In this document: positions 34,462-46,230 of the stretch, piece by piece
Layout of the letters: every line of letters begins with the position of its first letter
Position numbering within the stretch: position 1 is the first letter of the stretch
DNA from: Rhinopithecus roxellana
Taxonomy: Eukaryota; Chordata; Mammalia; Primates; Cercopithecidae
DNA length: 64,000 nt
Assembly: GCF_007565055.1 (NCBI RefSeq)
Contig: NC_044554.1
Location: forward strand, 21,926,921-21,990,920
Reading direction: 5' to 3'
Made by a program: the position numbers and the translations under genes
The notes under the pieces: model-generated
What the model was told of the DNA's origin: nothing
The model's input: only the letters and a program-made list of their open reading frames with translations
Database searches by the model: none

Positions 34462-34594
34462 TAACTCCGTCCCGTGTTCCCGTCCCCCAGGTGCGTGGCA
34501 GGGGGATGTGGCCGCCACCCCAGGATCGGGAGCTCCGGGGACGCGGGCAGCCTCGCCTCCCTCCCAGGCGAGCGCCAGGGGCTCGGTACCTATG
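34462..34594 (-). other. GC-rich 5' block of the SCD retrocopy, non-canonical
   Basis: Homology to SCD coding sequence is clear from 'atctctagctcctat' (codons ISSSY) downstream. Upstream, the expected start codon and first residues (MPAHLLQ) are not seen. Instead about 130 bp of CpG-rich sequence reaches the target-site duplication. On the minus strand it is open in the SCD frame, with no stop back to a TAA at 34595-34597, but it holds no in-frame ATG. It may be an alternative first exon or a diverged 5' UTR. Confidence 0.6.
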
Positions 34595-34605
34595 TTAGTA
34601 CTTTG
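34595..34605. repeat. 5'-side target-site duplication of the SCD retrocopy
   Basis: 'ttagtactttg', partner of 29483-29493. Confidence 0.65.
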
Positions 34606-35665
34606 AAGAATATGAAGACTTGCCTGGCCCAGCATATGATCAGTTGTGTTAAACATTCTATGTGAACTTGAAAAGAATGTGAATTCTATAATTTAGATGT
34701 AAGTTTATTAATATGTAATTAGATCAACTTTGTTAGTAATGTTCAAGTCTTCTACATCTTGATTGATTTTTAACCTGTTTTATTATTTACAAAGAGATAT
34801 GTGTTGAAATATCCAATTATGGCTGTGAATTTGTTTTTATGTATTTGTTTTACCTAGAGAAAGACAATGTTAATAGGTACATAAAAGTCTAGAATTGCCA
34901 TATAATTCTAGTGACTCAAAGTTTAATTAGGAAATATTCCTCTTTATTGATAGTAATGCTTCTTGCCACTGTTAGTATGAGCTTTCTTTTAGTTAGTTTT
35001 TGAATACTATTTTTTTTTCATCCTTTTACTTTTGGTCTTTTATTTCAACTTAAGAAATGTCTTTTGTAAGCAGCATAGGTTTTCAAATTTTTGTTTTAAA
35101 TCCAGTCTGAAAATCTTTGTTAGTGTTTTCAGTCTATTTACATTTACTATAAGTACCATTATATTTGAGTTCAAATCTGCCACACTACTCTCTGCATTCT
35201 ATTTATCCACCTTTGCTGTGCTCCTTTTTTCTTGCTTTCTCTCAGATTAAGTATTTTCTTATTATTTATATTTTCTGCCTTGTTAGACTGATAATTATAT
35301 ATTATTCTTTTAGTGGTTACTCTAATGGTTACATTGCTGACTTATTAAAGTCTAATAAAAACTAATACTCAGCATTTCTTAGACAATGCAAACACATTGG
35401 AACATATTGATTTATACCATTCATGCTGTTTGTGTTATTATTAAAAAGTATTTTTAACTCCTTAAAATATTGTTTATATTGTTTTATAAAGTCAATATTT
35501 ATGCAGATTTATGTTTATTATGTAGTCTTTCCATTGTTTTTCACTTCCGATATATCTCTGTGCTGCCTTGTTGGACCATTTTTCTATGAGCAGATCCTTA
35601 TAGCATATCTGAAATAATTACTGACACAATTACTGACATAAGAGTACATGTTAAGAAATGAATAT

Positions 35666-35976
35666 GGGCTGGGCACGGTGGTTCACACCTGTAATCCCAG
35701 CACTTTGGGAGGCCAAGGCAAGCAGATTACCTGAGGTCAGGAGCTTGAGACCAGCCTGGGCAACATGGTGAAATCCCATCTCTACTAAAAATACAAAAAT
35801 TAGCTGGGCGTAGTGGTGCACACCTGTAATCCCAGCTACTTGGGAGGCTGAAGCAGGAGAATTGCTCAAGTCTGGGTGAAGGAGGTTGCAGTGAGCCGAA
35901 ATCGTGCCACTGCACTCCAGCATGGCCGACAGAGCAAGGCTCTGTCTCAAAAAAATTAAAAATAAAAAAAGAGAGA
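35666..35976 (+). mobile_element. AluSx-like, sense
   Basis: Full length with an A-rich tail. The target-site duplication 'gaaatgaatatg' is present at 35654-35665 and 35977-35988. Confidence 0.94.
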
Positions 35977-36334
35977 GAAATGAATATGAAATATAGCAGG
36001 GATACAGAAGACAAGTGAGTTGGGAAGTGTTAAATTTGAAGAATTGGAAGGAAGGTCAAACAGGAGCTTATTTATAAGAGAGCTTCCTATTTCTTCAGAC
36101 TGACAACTGGCTTACAGGTTTAAGACTCTTAAACCATCCAGTAATAAGAGTCAACATTAAAACTTTTAGGTGAAGCTTAAAATTGGTAAGATGTTGACTT
36201 TGAACCATGAATGGAGTTGGTCCAATGACAGTCTTTTAGATGGGATGCTGTGTTTGGAGTACAATTATTCCATTCAGATTGCTCTCTACCCTCTACAATG
36301 TACGCATAAGCACAGAGGAGGAAAAGCCTGCAAT

Positions 36335-36380
36335 GAAAAAAAAGAAAAAAAAAAGAAAGAAAAAAAAGAAAAAAAAGAGG
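36335..36380. repeat. A/AAAAG-rich simple repeat
   Basis: Degenerate aaaaag units. Confidence 0.9.
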
Positions 36381-36404
36381 CAGTGTATATTTTTTAGATT
36401 CTTT

Positions 36405-36660
36405 TAAGGTATGGATTCTGAGACAGACAATCCTACAGTTTGAATCTCAGCTTTTATACTTCCAAGCTATTTTGTCTTAATTAATTATCTCTGCCTCTTT
36501 CTCTCTATGATCTTTTCATTTCCTCAGCTAGACAATGAATATAATGAGAGTGCTTATCTTATTGGGTTCTTGTGAGAAATAAATGAGATTAAAAGTGGTA
36601 AGTCCATGCGTTGCACTTAGTAAGAGCTCAATAAATATTAGCTGCCCACACTCATATAGT
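36405..36660 (+). mobile_element. MIR, sense
   Basis: MIR order is readable: 'tttgaatctcagcttttata', 'ttcatttcctcagctagaca', 'gagaaataaatgagatta' and 'gagctcaataaatattagct'. Confidence 0.8.
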
Positions 36661-37919
36661 CTTTCAGGGAGACTGATGACACAGGGCAGCATTTCATCAT
36701 GACAATTATATGAATACAATGTTTTATAGAATGTATGTGCAGAAGGAGACATTTCCACCCAGTTTGGGATAATGCCTGTTAAGAGAAACAGGTAAGTATA
36801 GTAACAGCCACACTAAGATCAGAAAGCAGTGGTAGAAATGACCTGAGTCAGGTTGCCAATAGGAAAACAGAAATAGTATAGGAAGAAATGTTGGGCACAT
36901 CAAGGTAGAAGAGAAGAGAAGGGTTATGCTTCCTCAGCATGAGGTACCCTAAACCCAGGAAGGAGGGGTTGGGAATAAGTATTATAGACACTCTGCTGGT
37001 GGAGTTGAGAAAGGGAGTTTTCTTTTTTGTTGTCAATGCCATGTTTCCTTTTTGTATCCTTCAGATTAGTGGAACCAGAGAGAACATCAGATTACATAGT
37101 ATTATGTATAAGTATGACCTTAATACATAGCAGAAGAAGCCTAGTATAGCAGCAGAAGGCGTTTTCTTCTTTGGGTTCATGTGTACAGTCTAGAGAGAAA
37201 GAGGGCAATCTGAAGAAGAAGACCCTAATACACAGAGAAGAACTCAAATACATACAGTGGATGGTATTGGTGTCCTTCTCAGATCCCTTTAACTGCCTAG
37301 TGCACCCATGTACCAGTCGTTATGTGCATCAGCTGTTATCAACTCACAACCACCCCCTTCTCCCAAGACTTGCAAAACTGAAGCTGTCTCACCTAGAAGG
37401 CTATTTCTCACCCAGACCTGTGCTGATTGGCTGGGTCCTTTGCCCAACATGGAACTAACTTATTTGTCTAATTTTCACTCAGAGTACCCCACCGTGGTCT
37501 CAGGATGAAACTAGCTTCTGAAAGCACCTCTCTGACCTGTTCTGCTCCTACTGCTTCCCTTTCTGTAAGACATCACTTGAACAAGAATCCTAATCTCAGG
37601 ATCAATTTTGAGGAAGCCCATGACAAAAGGAAATACAAAAATAAATCCTAGTAGCTTTGAAGACAAATAAACATCATCAGAGAAGTTTATTTTTACAGGC
37701 TCCGGACCAAATACTCTGTATCATTCACCACATAGAAACATTCTAAAAACATATTTTATGGATATTATTTCTAATCTTTTTTGCAAGGTATTAAAAATGT
37801 CTTTTGCTTTTTCTTATTAATAGCAATCTTTCATCCATACTCTGCTCTGCACTTCAGTTCACCAGAGTCATGCTGCCCACTTTCTGACTGATAGTGATAG
37901 CATAGGTATCTCCACAGCT
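36661..37919. other. No recognisable feature
   Basis: Unique sequence. The open frames here (for example 37171-37458 plus) lack recognisable domains and overlap others. Confidence 0.4.
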
Positions 37920-37924
37920 TTGTC

Positions 37925-38200
37925 TAGTAATGATGATAATAACAGTAAGTGCTGACATTTCTTGAACACTTGTACATCCCAATAGCTTCCTGAAGTACTT
38001 ATATAGATTAACTCATTTAATCCTCAAAGTGGCCCCATGAGATAGGGATCATTATTGTCCTTGTTTTGAAGAAGAGGAAACTAAAGCACAAAGTTTTTAA
38101 AGTCAACTTCTCAAGGTCACACAATGCAAATAGAGGTGTTAGGTTAGTCCAGTCCAGACTTTCTGAATACAGAGATCACGTTTTTAACCACTAGTCTCCT
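37925..38200 (-). mobile_element. MIR, antisense
   Basis: 'attaactcatttaatcctca', 'gaggaaactaaagcacaaag' and 'caaggtcacacaatgcaaat' are the reverse complement of MIR core sequence. Confidence 0.8.
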
Positions 38201-38329
38201 ATATGCACCCGCTCCCACCAACTCTACAACATCTGAGGTGATATAATGGCTCCACACTCTCTCAGTTCTCTGTTACTTCCCATGGAGGAAAATACATAAG
38301 TAGCCCATATGATATACAGTCCTCATCTC

Positions 38330-38622
38330 ACCCAGAAAGATTTTCTTGTGAAAAAAATAAGAGGTTATTATGGGAGATAATATGTATGTTATCTTACATG
38401 ACAAAAAAGAATTTGCAGATGTGATTAAGTTAAAGACCTTGAGATTAAGTGATTATTCTGAATTATCTGGGTGGTCCACTGTAATCACAAGGATCCTTAA
38501 AAAAGGAAATGGGGAGCCAGATTCGGAATTTATTAGACTTTTAACCTTCAGAACCAATTTGTGTTTTAAGCCAGTAAATTTGTATTAATTTATTACAACA
38601 GCAATAGAAAATTAATGCAGAG
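38330..38622 (+). mobile_element. MLT1-type MaLR LTR fragment, sense
   Basis: 'gaatttgcagatgtgattaagttaaagacc', 'ttatctgggtggtccactgtaatcac' and 'acaacagcaatagaaaattaatgc' are MLT1 motifs. The middle is shortened. Confidence 0.75.
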
Positions 38623-41600
38623 ACTGAGGTAATGCATGTAAGATGATTACCATGGTGCATAACTGGAACACAGACCTAGCATCCAACTATTAGATATTAT
38701 TGCTGTTTTTATTTATTATTAATGATATCATTTTGAATGTCTGAGAAGGCTTCAAAGAGCAGTTGTAGCCTAACTTGGTCGTTAAATACTGATGAACTAA
38801 AAACAATGGGAAGTACCTGGTAGAAGGAACAATGTTGGCAAAAATATGGTAATGGAATAACATAAGGTTTGCTGAGAAGCATGTTTTGGAGATCCTTCAA
38901 TGACAAACTTTATGCAATTGGAAGCCTTTAGAGTTAGTGATATGTTGGAAGCTTTGTTTTCAAGAATGTAATCTGATGAGTAATTGACACTGGGCAAAGT
39001 TCAAGAAAAAGACACTGACTCTAGTACTGAGATAAGAGCAAGAATTAAAGAAATATAGTGGAAGAAGAAATAATGGGATAGATAGAGTATGAACTTCCTG
39101 AGGGCTGGGCCTCTGTATCACTCATTTTTTGGGAACACCTAAGAGTGTGACAGTATTGATTATGAAATATATACTAGTTTAACAAGGAAAGAAACCATTT
39201 AGAGAAAAGGCTAAATAAGATGTGACTTATGTCTCCAAGTTCTGGGATAATATCTAGTATCTTTCTCTTAGCCTCAGTGTCTAGGACAGTGTTTCCACTA
39301 ATGCTCAAAAAAAGATTTATTTTGGATGGGTTTTATGCTTTTATTTCAACTCCATAATGAACTAAAGCTCTATAGAGAGGCAAGAATGGGAGATACTTGA
39401 ATTGCCAGTAAAGAGATAATTGAATTAGTAAATGTGAGTAAACAAAACCTTAAAATATAGTCCATATGGGAAAAACTCTGGATGATCCAGCAATTGCTAT
39501 AATTGCCCAGAATCTGAATCTCAAACTTCTTACTCCTTGACCAGTGTGTTCATGTTATACCACAGTTGTCTGATTAGAAATACTAAATGACTAATAATTA
39601 TTAACAATATTTTTCTTTTAAGCTACAAGCCAGAAAATATATCTACCTTCAACTTTGTTGGGATTATTAGTTAGAAAATGTTTCTAATTAATGTAAATCT
39701 TAAGGAGGCAGATACTGAAGAAGTGAAAGTACTTGGGATAATAATGTAGAAAAAATTAAGATACTGTTTTTGTATTAGCAAGGATTTATATGCTTTTATT
39801 TGTTCCAAGCAAAAGAATCATTATCTCCCCCCACTCATTAAATCATTTGATTGCACACTCGGTCTTTTAAGAGTTCCCAAATGTCATGCAGTTTTAACAT
39901 GATATTTGTTTGTGTGTGTATATTTTGGGAAAGGTGTGCTTGCTAATAAATTTAAGACGGCATGGCTGCATTTTATATGGCACCTAACCTCAGTCCTGTG
40001 AAATATTGTCATGGTTACCTGCAAAGCAGCAGGATGTATGTGGGTGAAAGATGAGGTTCAAACAGTATAAGAATAGACTCTTTAACAGAAACCAGATTAT
40101 GGACAAAGAGAGGAAGGTGGAGGAAGGTAGGAGGAAGTGTGAGCAGACCAATGATCAGCTATTTTTGAACTAATGCATTGACTAAATAATTTCTTTTCTG
40201 TAGTCATTACCTGATAATTACTAGTTTCAAATGGTTGCATCTCAGAGACTGTGTCCTTTATGGAAGTTGCCCCACAACAAATTGGAAGACAGTGGGAGTG
40301 AAATTATAAATTATCAAAGTAAGGGAATTATTTAAGGAAAGGATGAGTGTATTCATTAGGACACAGGGTGGTCCCCGTACTTCAGGCATTTGGAGATTAT
40401 TGAAACACTGAATAATTCAGCTTGTAAGCTTTAGTACATTTACCTAGACTCTTTAGCCACTTTTGTGTTTAAACTGCTTTGCAATGATTATTTGTTGTTC
40501 ATAAGCCTTCTCCTAAAAAAAACAAAATTTCTTTCTATGGTTATTAAAAGTCTTCGTTATTGCCTAGATTTGTCAAAATCTAGGTTGATTCGACTTATTT
40601 GTAATAAGTTACTCATTATTTCATTCTGTTTCCTACTTTTCAGCAGCTTGGTTAAAGTGTAATATTCTCTTATTATTTTTACATTACTCTATGAATTTAG
40701 AGGAGAAAGAAAATGGCTAAAAAGAGATGGCATTTTTAAAAGCATAGACAGTTCAGTAATAAACTTAACAACACTCTGTGTAGCTCTTAGCAAACACCAA
40801 CCTAGGCCGTGGAGCAACAACAACAAAAAAAACGCCACATGCACAAAACAGAAAAAAAGACAAATGTGATGAGCCCCATGTGAAGCGGAAGAGCAAAGGG
40901 ATTTGGGACTACAGAAGACTGAGTAATTAAAAAGAGACTAAGTTATAAACAAAGATTATTCAAACCAAACTCCGACACAAGCTTGTTTACTATTCACATA
41001 ATGAATATGAGAATTAATACTTAAAACAAGTTTCTGAACATTCCCATTAGGGATAACATAAAACTAAGGACATCCTGTCACCCAAAAAAAGCAATAAATT
41101 CTTTTTGAAAGATATAGACTCCTTGAATCTGGTGATTCCATCTTAATTTACCTACTCTTGTAAATAATCTCAGATGAATATTTTATAATCGTGAATGACT
41201 CGATAAAATGAAAACAAGTTTGCCAAAAAATATACAACTTCAGGAAATAGAATCTGATTTGTGAAGATACTCTTTCCATGAAGTTTAACTTTTTTTCTAG
41301 TAGATAATTTAGTACTATTATTTCTGCAGTTTAAATTGATGCTAAAGATGTATAGAAATGAAACTGGTAAGGAAAGAGCGATTTTTTTGTGTGTTTTTGT
41401 TTTTGTTTTTGTTCTTCATTCCCAGAAGAAAAGCCTCAAGCTGCAGCAGGGCAGTTTTTCTTCAGGGTCCAATTATAACACAGGCAATTATGTTTTATGA
41501 TGCATTCATGACCCTTGCAATTCTTCTACATGCATACATAAAACTCAGCACATGTATGTGTCAGCATTTACTAACATGTATTCCAAATATTGCTTCATCC

Positions 41601-41790
41601 ATCAACAGAACTGTACAGCCAAAAAGGAAGTAGAAACTAAAATGTGCTTCATTAGCTTTTCAAATAATGTTAAATTTACAGACATGTTAAAGAGCAGGCT
41701 GCTGTCTCAGATTAAGCCAGACTCTTCAAGGTAAGAACCAATAAAGGTAAATATTTTCAGTTGATGATACAATTTTATTCTTTAAAAAAA
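38623..41790. other. Mostly unrecognised sequence
   Basis: About 3.2 kb without a convincing gene. Around 39085-39170, 'gaacttcctgagggctgggcctctgtatc' resembles the 3' end of an L2 LINE (weak). Nothing else recognised. Confidence 0.35.
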
Positions 41791-42095
41791 AAGTCTGGGC
41801 GCGGTGGCTCACACCTGTAATCCCAGCACTTTGGGAGACCGAGGCAGGCGGATCATGAGGTCAGGAGATCAAGACCATCTGGGCTAACACAGTGAAACCC
41901 TGTCTCTACTAAAAATACAAAAAAATTAGCCGGGCGTCATGGCAGGCGCCTGTAGTCCCAGCTACTCGGGAGGCTGAGGCAGGAGAATGGTGTGAACCCG
42001 GGAGGCAGAGCTTGCAGTAAGCTAGATTGTACCACTGCACTTGAGCCTGGGTGATAGAGCCAAGACTCCATCTCAAAATAAATAAATAAATAAAA
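41791..42095 (+). mobile_element. AluY-like, sense
   Basis: From 'tctgggcgcggtggctcaca' to an (AAAT)n-type tail at 42077-42100. Confidence 0.93.
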
Positions 42096-42100
42096 TAAAA

Positions 42101-43489
42101 AATTACAACTGCCTTTTTGTGTCCCTGTATCTCACCAGCACAAACAAACAAACAAACAAACCCACAAACTTTTACAAGTCGAAATCTAAGATCTCATTTG
42201 CAGCCCGTTGACCCAAAATCCATAGCATTGTCGTGAACATGCTGTGAACAAAAGCCAATACATCACTGTATACTACATGCTCTCTGGTTCTCATAATGGG
42301 AAAAAGATTCAGGAAGCAATACAAACATTTGCAAAGGAAAGGATCTTTTCTTATGATATTTTGGTGTGACTTGTCTTTAAAGTGAATTGAGCTGTCATTC
42401 TTTTATTTTTTCCTATAAAATAAACATTACTGTTTTAATGTCAGCTGGGTTTTCGTTCTCAGAATATAACTTATAATGGAAAAATAATTCTTTTGTTTTT
42501 TGGAGAATAATTATTTTCTTGTTCAATAACTCTACGCCTTCTAATTCTTGCTTTGTCGTTCTAGTACATACATCAGTAAGCATTCTATGATAACCAGAAG
42601 AATATTTGTAAACATATTAATAAATGTTTTGCCATAGATTTAGAGCTATAATTTTAGAGGTGAAAGCCATTTAGAAATCTCTCAATTTTACTGACATATA
42701 GTTTGAGGTCCACAAATATTCAGTGGCCAAGAGCTTCTGTGAGGGTCAGAAAAGACAGTAAGACAGATCTTATGATGGACGTTTGTTTCTTATTAGAGGG
42801 GGAAAAACACTTGAATCGAATATTTGGTTACAAGCTTTTTTTAAAGGCAGCAATAGTCCTTAATGGTTCTGAGTCTGCAGGGTAGACTGGAAACTTAATC
42901 TTCTCTCTCTCCCCAGTGATGTTGATAGAATTTTTTAAAACTACTACACGTACAAAGAGAACAAAAAGGTGTGGTATCAGCAGGCAAGAGGTTTTATCAA
43001 ATGTCTGGAAGACAGAAAGTGGATTGAAGAATGCCAACAAATAGAGCAGGCTGTGGGAATCCATTGTAGAATTACCACAGAGGAAATGAAGAGGAGGGAG
43101 TCCAGGTTTGAACATGGAAATGTCATGTATTACTGAGCACCAGGCACTTTACACCCCCTCCTCAAACCTCCACATGCAGAACAACCTGCTGCCGGCATCC
43201 ACCCAGTGAAACCTCCAACAGAGTACAGTTCCCTAAATGACTCAATAGAGCCCTCTGGTAAGAAGTAAAGAAGCGAATTTGAATGTTGGCACCCTAGTTT
43301 AAATCTGCTTTAATTCTAGAATGTAAGGCATATCTGAAATAAAAGCCAGGTGTCTGACTCATTACCCTTAAGAATCAGTCAACATACTCGTTAATGTACA
43401 AAGAGCACACTTTTTTCCTATTATTTATGAACCAATAACCCAAGATATTACTCATATTATCATTATGGATTGATAATTAAAATGTTTGA
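42101..43489. other. No recognisable feature
   Basis: Unique sequence with no convincing exon or repeat. Confidence 0.4.
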
Positions 43490-43490
43490 G

Positions 43491-43790
43491 GCCGGGCGCG
43501 GTGGCTCAAGCCTGTAATCCCAGCACTTTGGGAGGCCAAGACGGGAGGATCACGAGGTCAGGAGATCGAGACCATCCTGGCTAACACGGTGAAACCCCGT
43601 CTCTACTAAAAATACAAAAAAAAAACTAGCCGGGCGTGGCAGCGGGCGCCTGTAGGCAGGAGAATGGCGTAAACCCGGGAGGCGGAGCTTTCAGTGAGCT
43701 GAGATCCGGCCACTGCACTCCAGCCTGGGTGACAGAGCAAGACTCCGTCTCAAAAAAAAAAAAAAAAAAAAGAAAGAAAAAAATGGTTGA
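43491..43790 (+). mobile_element. AluYRa-like, sense, with a ~24-bp deletion
   Basis: Young-looking Alu ('ggccgggcgcggtggctcaagcc'). After 'gcgggcgcctgtag' it jumps to 'gcaggagaatggcg', losing the 'tcccagctactcgggaggct' block. Flanks resembling 'aaaatgtttga' occur on both sides. Confidence 0.93.
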
Positions 43791-44210
43791 AGTAGAAGAC
43801 AAATATAAAAAATAAAAAGACAGTACCAAGAGGAAATCACGGCAATTTTCAGAACAAAGACAACATTCAAGAAATTGTTTACTGTCTTTATAGACATTCA
43901 CTAAGATATTGCATCTATGAAAAATAATTGCATGCTATGTAAAAGTATCAATAAAAAATAAAAAAGCTACTGAAAATGAAAATGTATAATTAACAAACAG
44001 AAACTGCCTATGAACTTTGGAAGATAAGAGTAAACAAAATCTCCTGGAATATAGAACAAAATAATATAGACTAAAAAATATAAAGGAAAAATCTTAGATA
44101 TAAATGATTAATCTAAGGGTCCTAATATGACTCAGTGGAGCTCGAATAGAGACTAAATTAGAGAAAGTGGAAGGGGTGAATATAGGAGGAATTATCAAAG
44201 AAAAAAATAG

Positions 44211-44511
44211 GCCAGGCGCACTGGCTCATGCCTGTAATCCCAGCACTTTGGGAGGCCAAGGCGGGTGGATCACCTGAGGTCAGGAGACCAGTCTAGCCAA
44301 CATGGCAAAACCCTGTCTCTACTAAAATTACAAAAATTAGCCAGGCGTGGTGGCACGCGCCAATAGTCCCAGCTACTAGGGAGGCTGAGGCAGGAGAATC
44401 GCTTGAACCTGAGAGGTGGACGTTGCAGTGAGTTCAGACTGGCCCACTGCACTCCAGCCTGGGTGACAAAGCGAGATTCTGTCTCAAAAAAAAAAAAAAA
44501 AAAAAAAAAAA
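44211..44511 (+). mobile_element. AluS-like, sense
   Basis: Full length with a long pure A tail. Flanked by 'aaaaaaatag' on both sides. The element ends into 'aagaggg'. Confidence 0.93.
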
Positions 44512-44879
44512 TAGAAGAGGGACAAACAAGTGTTCAGACTGAGAACTCCCATGGAGGGCTGATGCAGATGAATTTAAAAAGATCTAAGGATAAAGGGAAG
44601 ATTTTAGAAATTGAGAGTGGTATACATACATGTGAGAGCATGTCAGTGAGAGAGATTGATTTGAGGATATACTTTGGCAAAATGATGGATTAACTAAGAA
44701 TGATTAAGACAATGAATCCAGTAAAAGGTGAATTTAAACCAAAATAGAAATAAAGAGAAGTCCCAACATGACAGTTCTAAAGCAGGCCAGGGGAGCAATC
44801 TGTCCAAATCAGAGCAGAAGGATGGAAGCCTCCTGGAAGGTATTTCTAGGGGGAAATAAAGTTCAAAACAAAGACAGTG

Positions 44880-45070
44880 TGGTTGCCAGGTTGGGATCAT
44901 GGCAGTGATCCAGCTGAGAAATAAGCATGGTAGTGGAAGACTTGAGAAAATATTGAATTTGGATTAGATTTTGAAGTTAAAACTGATCAGATATCCTTGA
45001 AGATTGGATGGTCGATGTGAACAAAAGAGCAAGGTCAAGTATAAATCTAAGATTTTCATTTTAACCACCC
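44880..45070 (+). mobile_element. Ancient LINE-like repeat, copy A
   Basis: Shares order and motifs with 46.6-47.0 kb: 'ggtagtggaagacttgagaaaatattgaatttgg', '...gatgtgaac' and 'aagattttcattttaacca'. Family unresolved. Confidence 0.5.
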
Positions 45071-45671
45071 AAGGGAATAAGAAAGGCCCTTAGAAATGTG
45101 TCAATGAAGTATCTGTGCAAGAATGCGTGTTTATACAGACGTAAGTTCAAATTAGAGCCAAAAGTCTGTGGGGTTCAAGAAGAATAAAATTAACGAATGA
45201 AACTAAGATTAAAATTAAGGACTAAATGGCATGATTCATATTAAAGATACTGAAGATAATGTGAGGTAAGCAAACATAGCTTTTACACAAAATAAGAGAA
45301 AAAAAAGAGATGTCATAAACTTCAGGAAAAAACAAACTGCCAAACTGTATAAAATATGCATGATCTAACGAAGTAAATAGTTTTAGTTGGATAAAACTAA
45401 CCAATGCCTGGCATTAGTTTGAGTCGTTCATTCATGTAACCATTCTTAATTCATCCATTTATATAACAATGAACTGCTATTATGTATCAGACACTATTAG
45501 ATATGTGGAAGAAATAATAGTAAACAAAACAGATAAGTCTTTTATAAGCCTTCATTACATGAAGAAAGTGGATAAACAAATAAGAGATATAAATATAGTG
45601 TAGGTAAAAGTACACTGCAGTAAACAAAAGTACAGCCAGAAAACAGAGAGTAGTGAAGAATACTTTTAAAA

Positions 45672-45989
45672 ATGATGCTTGAGACCATGTGTGGTGGTGC
45701 ATGCCTGTAATCCCAGCACTTTGGGAGGTAGAGGTGCGGGGATCACTTGAGGTCAGGAGTTCGAGACTAGCCTGGCTAAGATGGCGAAACCCCATCTCTA
45801 CTAAAAATACAAAACTTAGTCAGGCATGGTGGTACATTCCTATAATCCCAGCTATTCAGTAGGCTGAGGCAGGAGAATCTCTTGAACCCAGGAGGCAAAA
45901 GGTTCAGTTAGCTGAGATCATGCCACTGCACTCCAGCCTGGGTGACAGAGCAAGATTCTGTCTCAAAAAAAAAAAAAAAAAAAAAAAAA
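45672..45989 (+). mobile_element. Alu, sense
   Basis: From 'gagaccatgtgtggtggtgc' to a ~25-A tail. Moderately diverged. Confidence 0.92.
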
Positions 45990-46027
45990 TTGTATTAAAA
46001 AAATAAAATAAAATGAAAAGACAAAAC

Positions 46028-46230
46028 TCAGCCAGGCATGGTGGCACAGTTCTGTAGCCTGAGCTACTTGGAAGGTTGAGGAGGGATACCCATCTGAGCC
46101 CGGTAGGGTGAGGCATCTGTGAGCTGTGATTGCACCACTGTACTCCAGCACTCCAGCATGGGCGAGAGAGCAAGACCTTATCTCAAAAAGAAAAAAAAAA
46201 AAAAGAGAGAGAGAGAGAAAGAGAAAGAAT
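46028..46230 (+). mobile_element. Partial AluJ-like, sense, adjacent to the previous Alu
   Basis: 'cagccaggcatggtggcaca' then right-arm-like sequence to 'gagagcaagaccttatctca', an A tail and an AG-rich extension. The central part is missing. Confidence 0.85.

Larger units (their letters stand above)
29494..34594 (-). pseudogene. SCD: Stearoyl-CoA desaturase processed retrocopy, nearly full length
   Basis: SCD is the ER-membrane delta-9 desaturase that turns stearoyl-CoA into oleoyl-CoA with a di-iron centre and cytochrome b5. Here the whole coding region lies in one block without introns, followed on the minus strand by about 3.9 kb that I recognise as the SCD 3' UTR, down to 'gtgaagtgaatctga' at about 29504 and a decayed A tail. 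A target-site duplication (29483-29493 and 34595-34605) and continuous ancient L1M on both sides define the insert. These are marks of L1-mediated retroposition. The polyadenylation signal has decayed to 'catagtaaagg'. The parent gene is not in the window. Whether this equals the known human SCD pseudogene locus cannot be told from here. Confidence 0.95.
24845..35620 (-). mobile_element. Ancient L1M, antisense, host of the nested insertions (discontinuous)
   Basis: Fragments in one orientation at about 24845-25125 (3' end; matches 53.0-53.2 kb in this window), 28032-28625, 28915-29482 and 34606-35620. The last two are clearly continuous L1M ORF2 once the SCD retrocopy is removed: 'aaatattttctaaattgctactgtgatttc' on the left, and 'cctggcccagcatatgatc' with 'aacttgaaaagaatgtgaattct' on the right. 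That all fragments come from one insertion is an inference. Confidence 0.55.

Noticed and set aside
34339..34656. 105-codon minus-strand frame across the SCD 5' block
   Set aside because: It runs out of frame with SCD, begins outside the insert in L1M sequence and is explained by low stop density in GC-rich DNA.
35651..36014. Frames with 'LECSGTISAHCNLLHPDLSNSP'-type peptides, and similar ones across the window
   Set aside because: These are the familiar translations of antisense Alu sequence.
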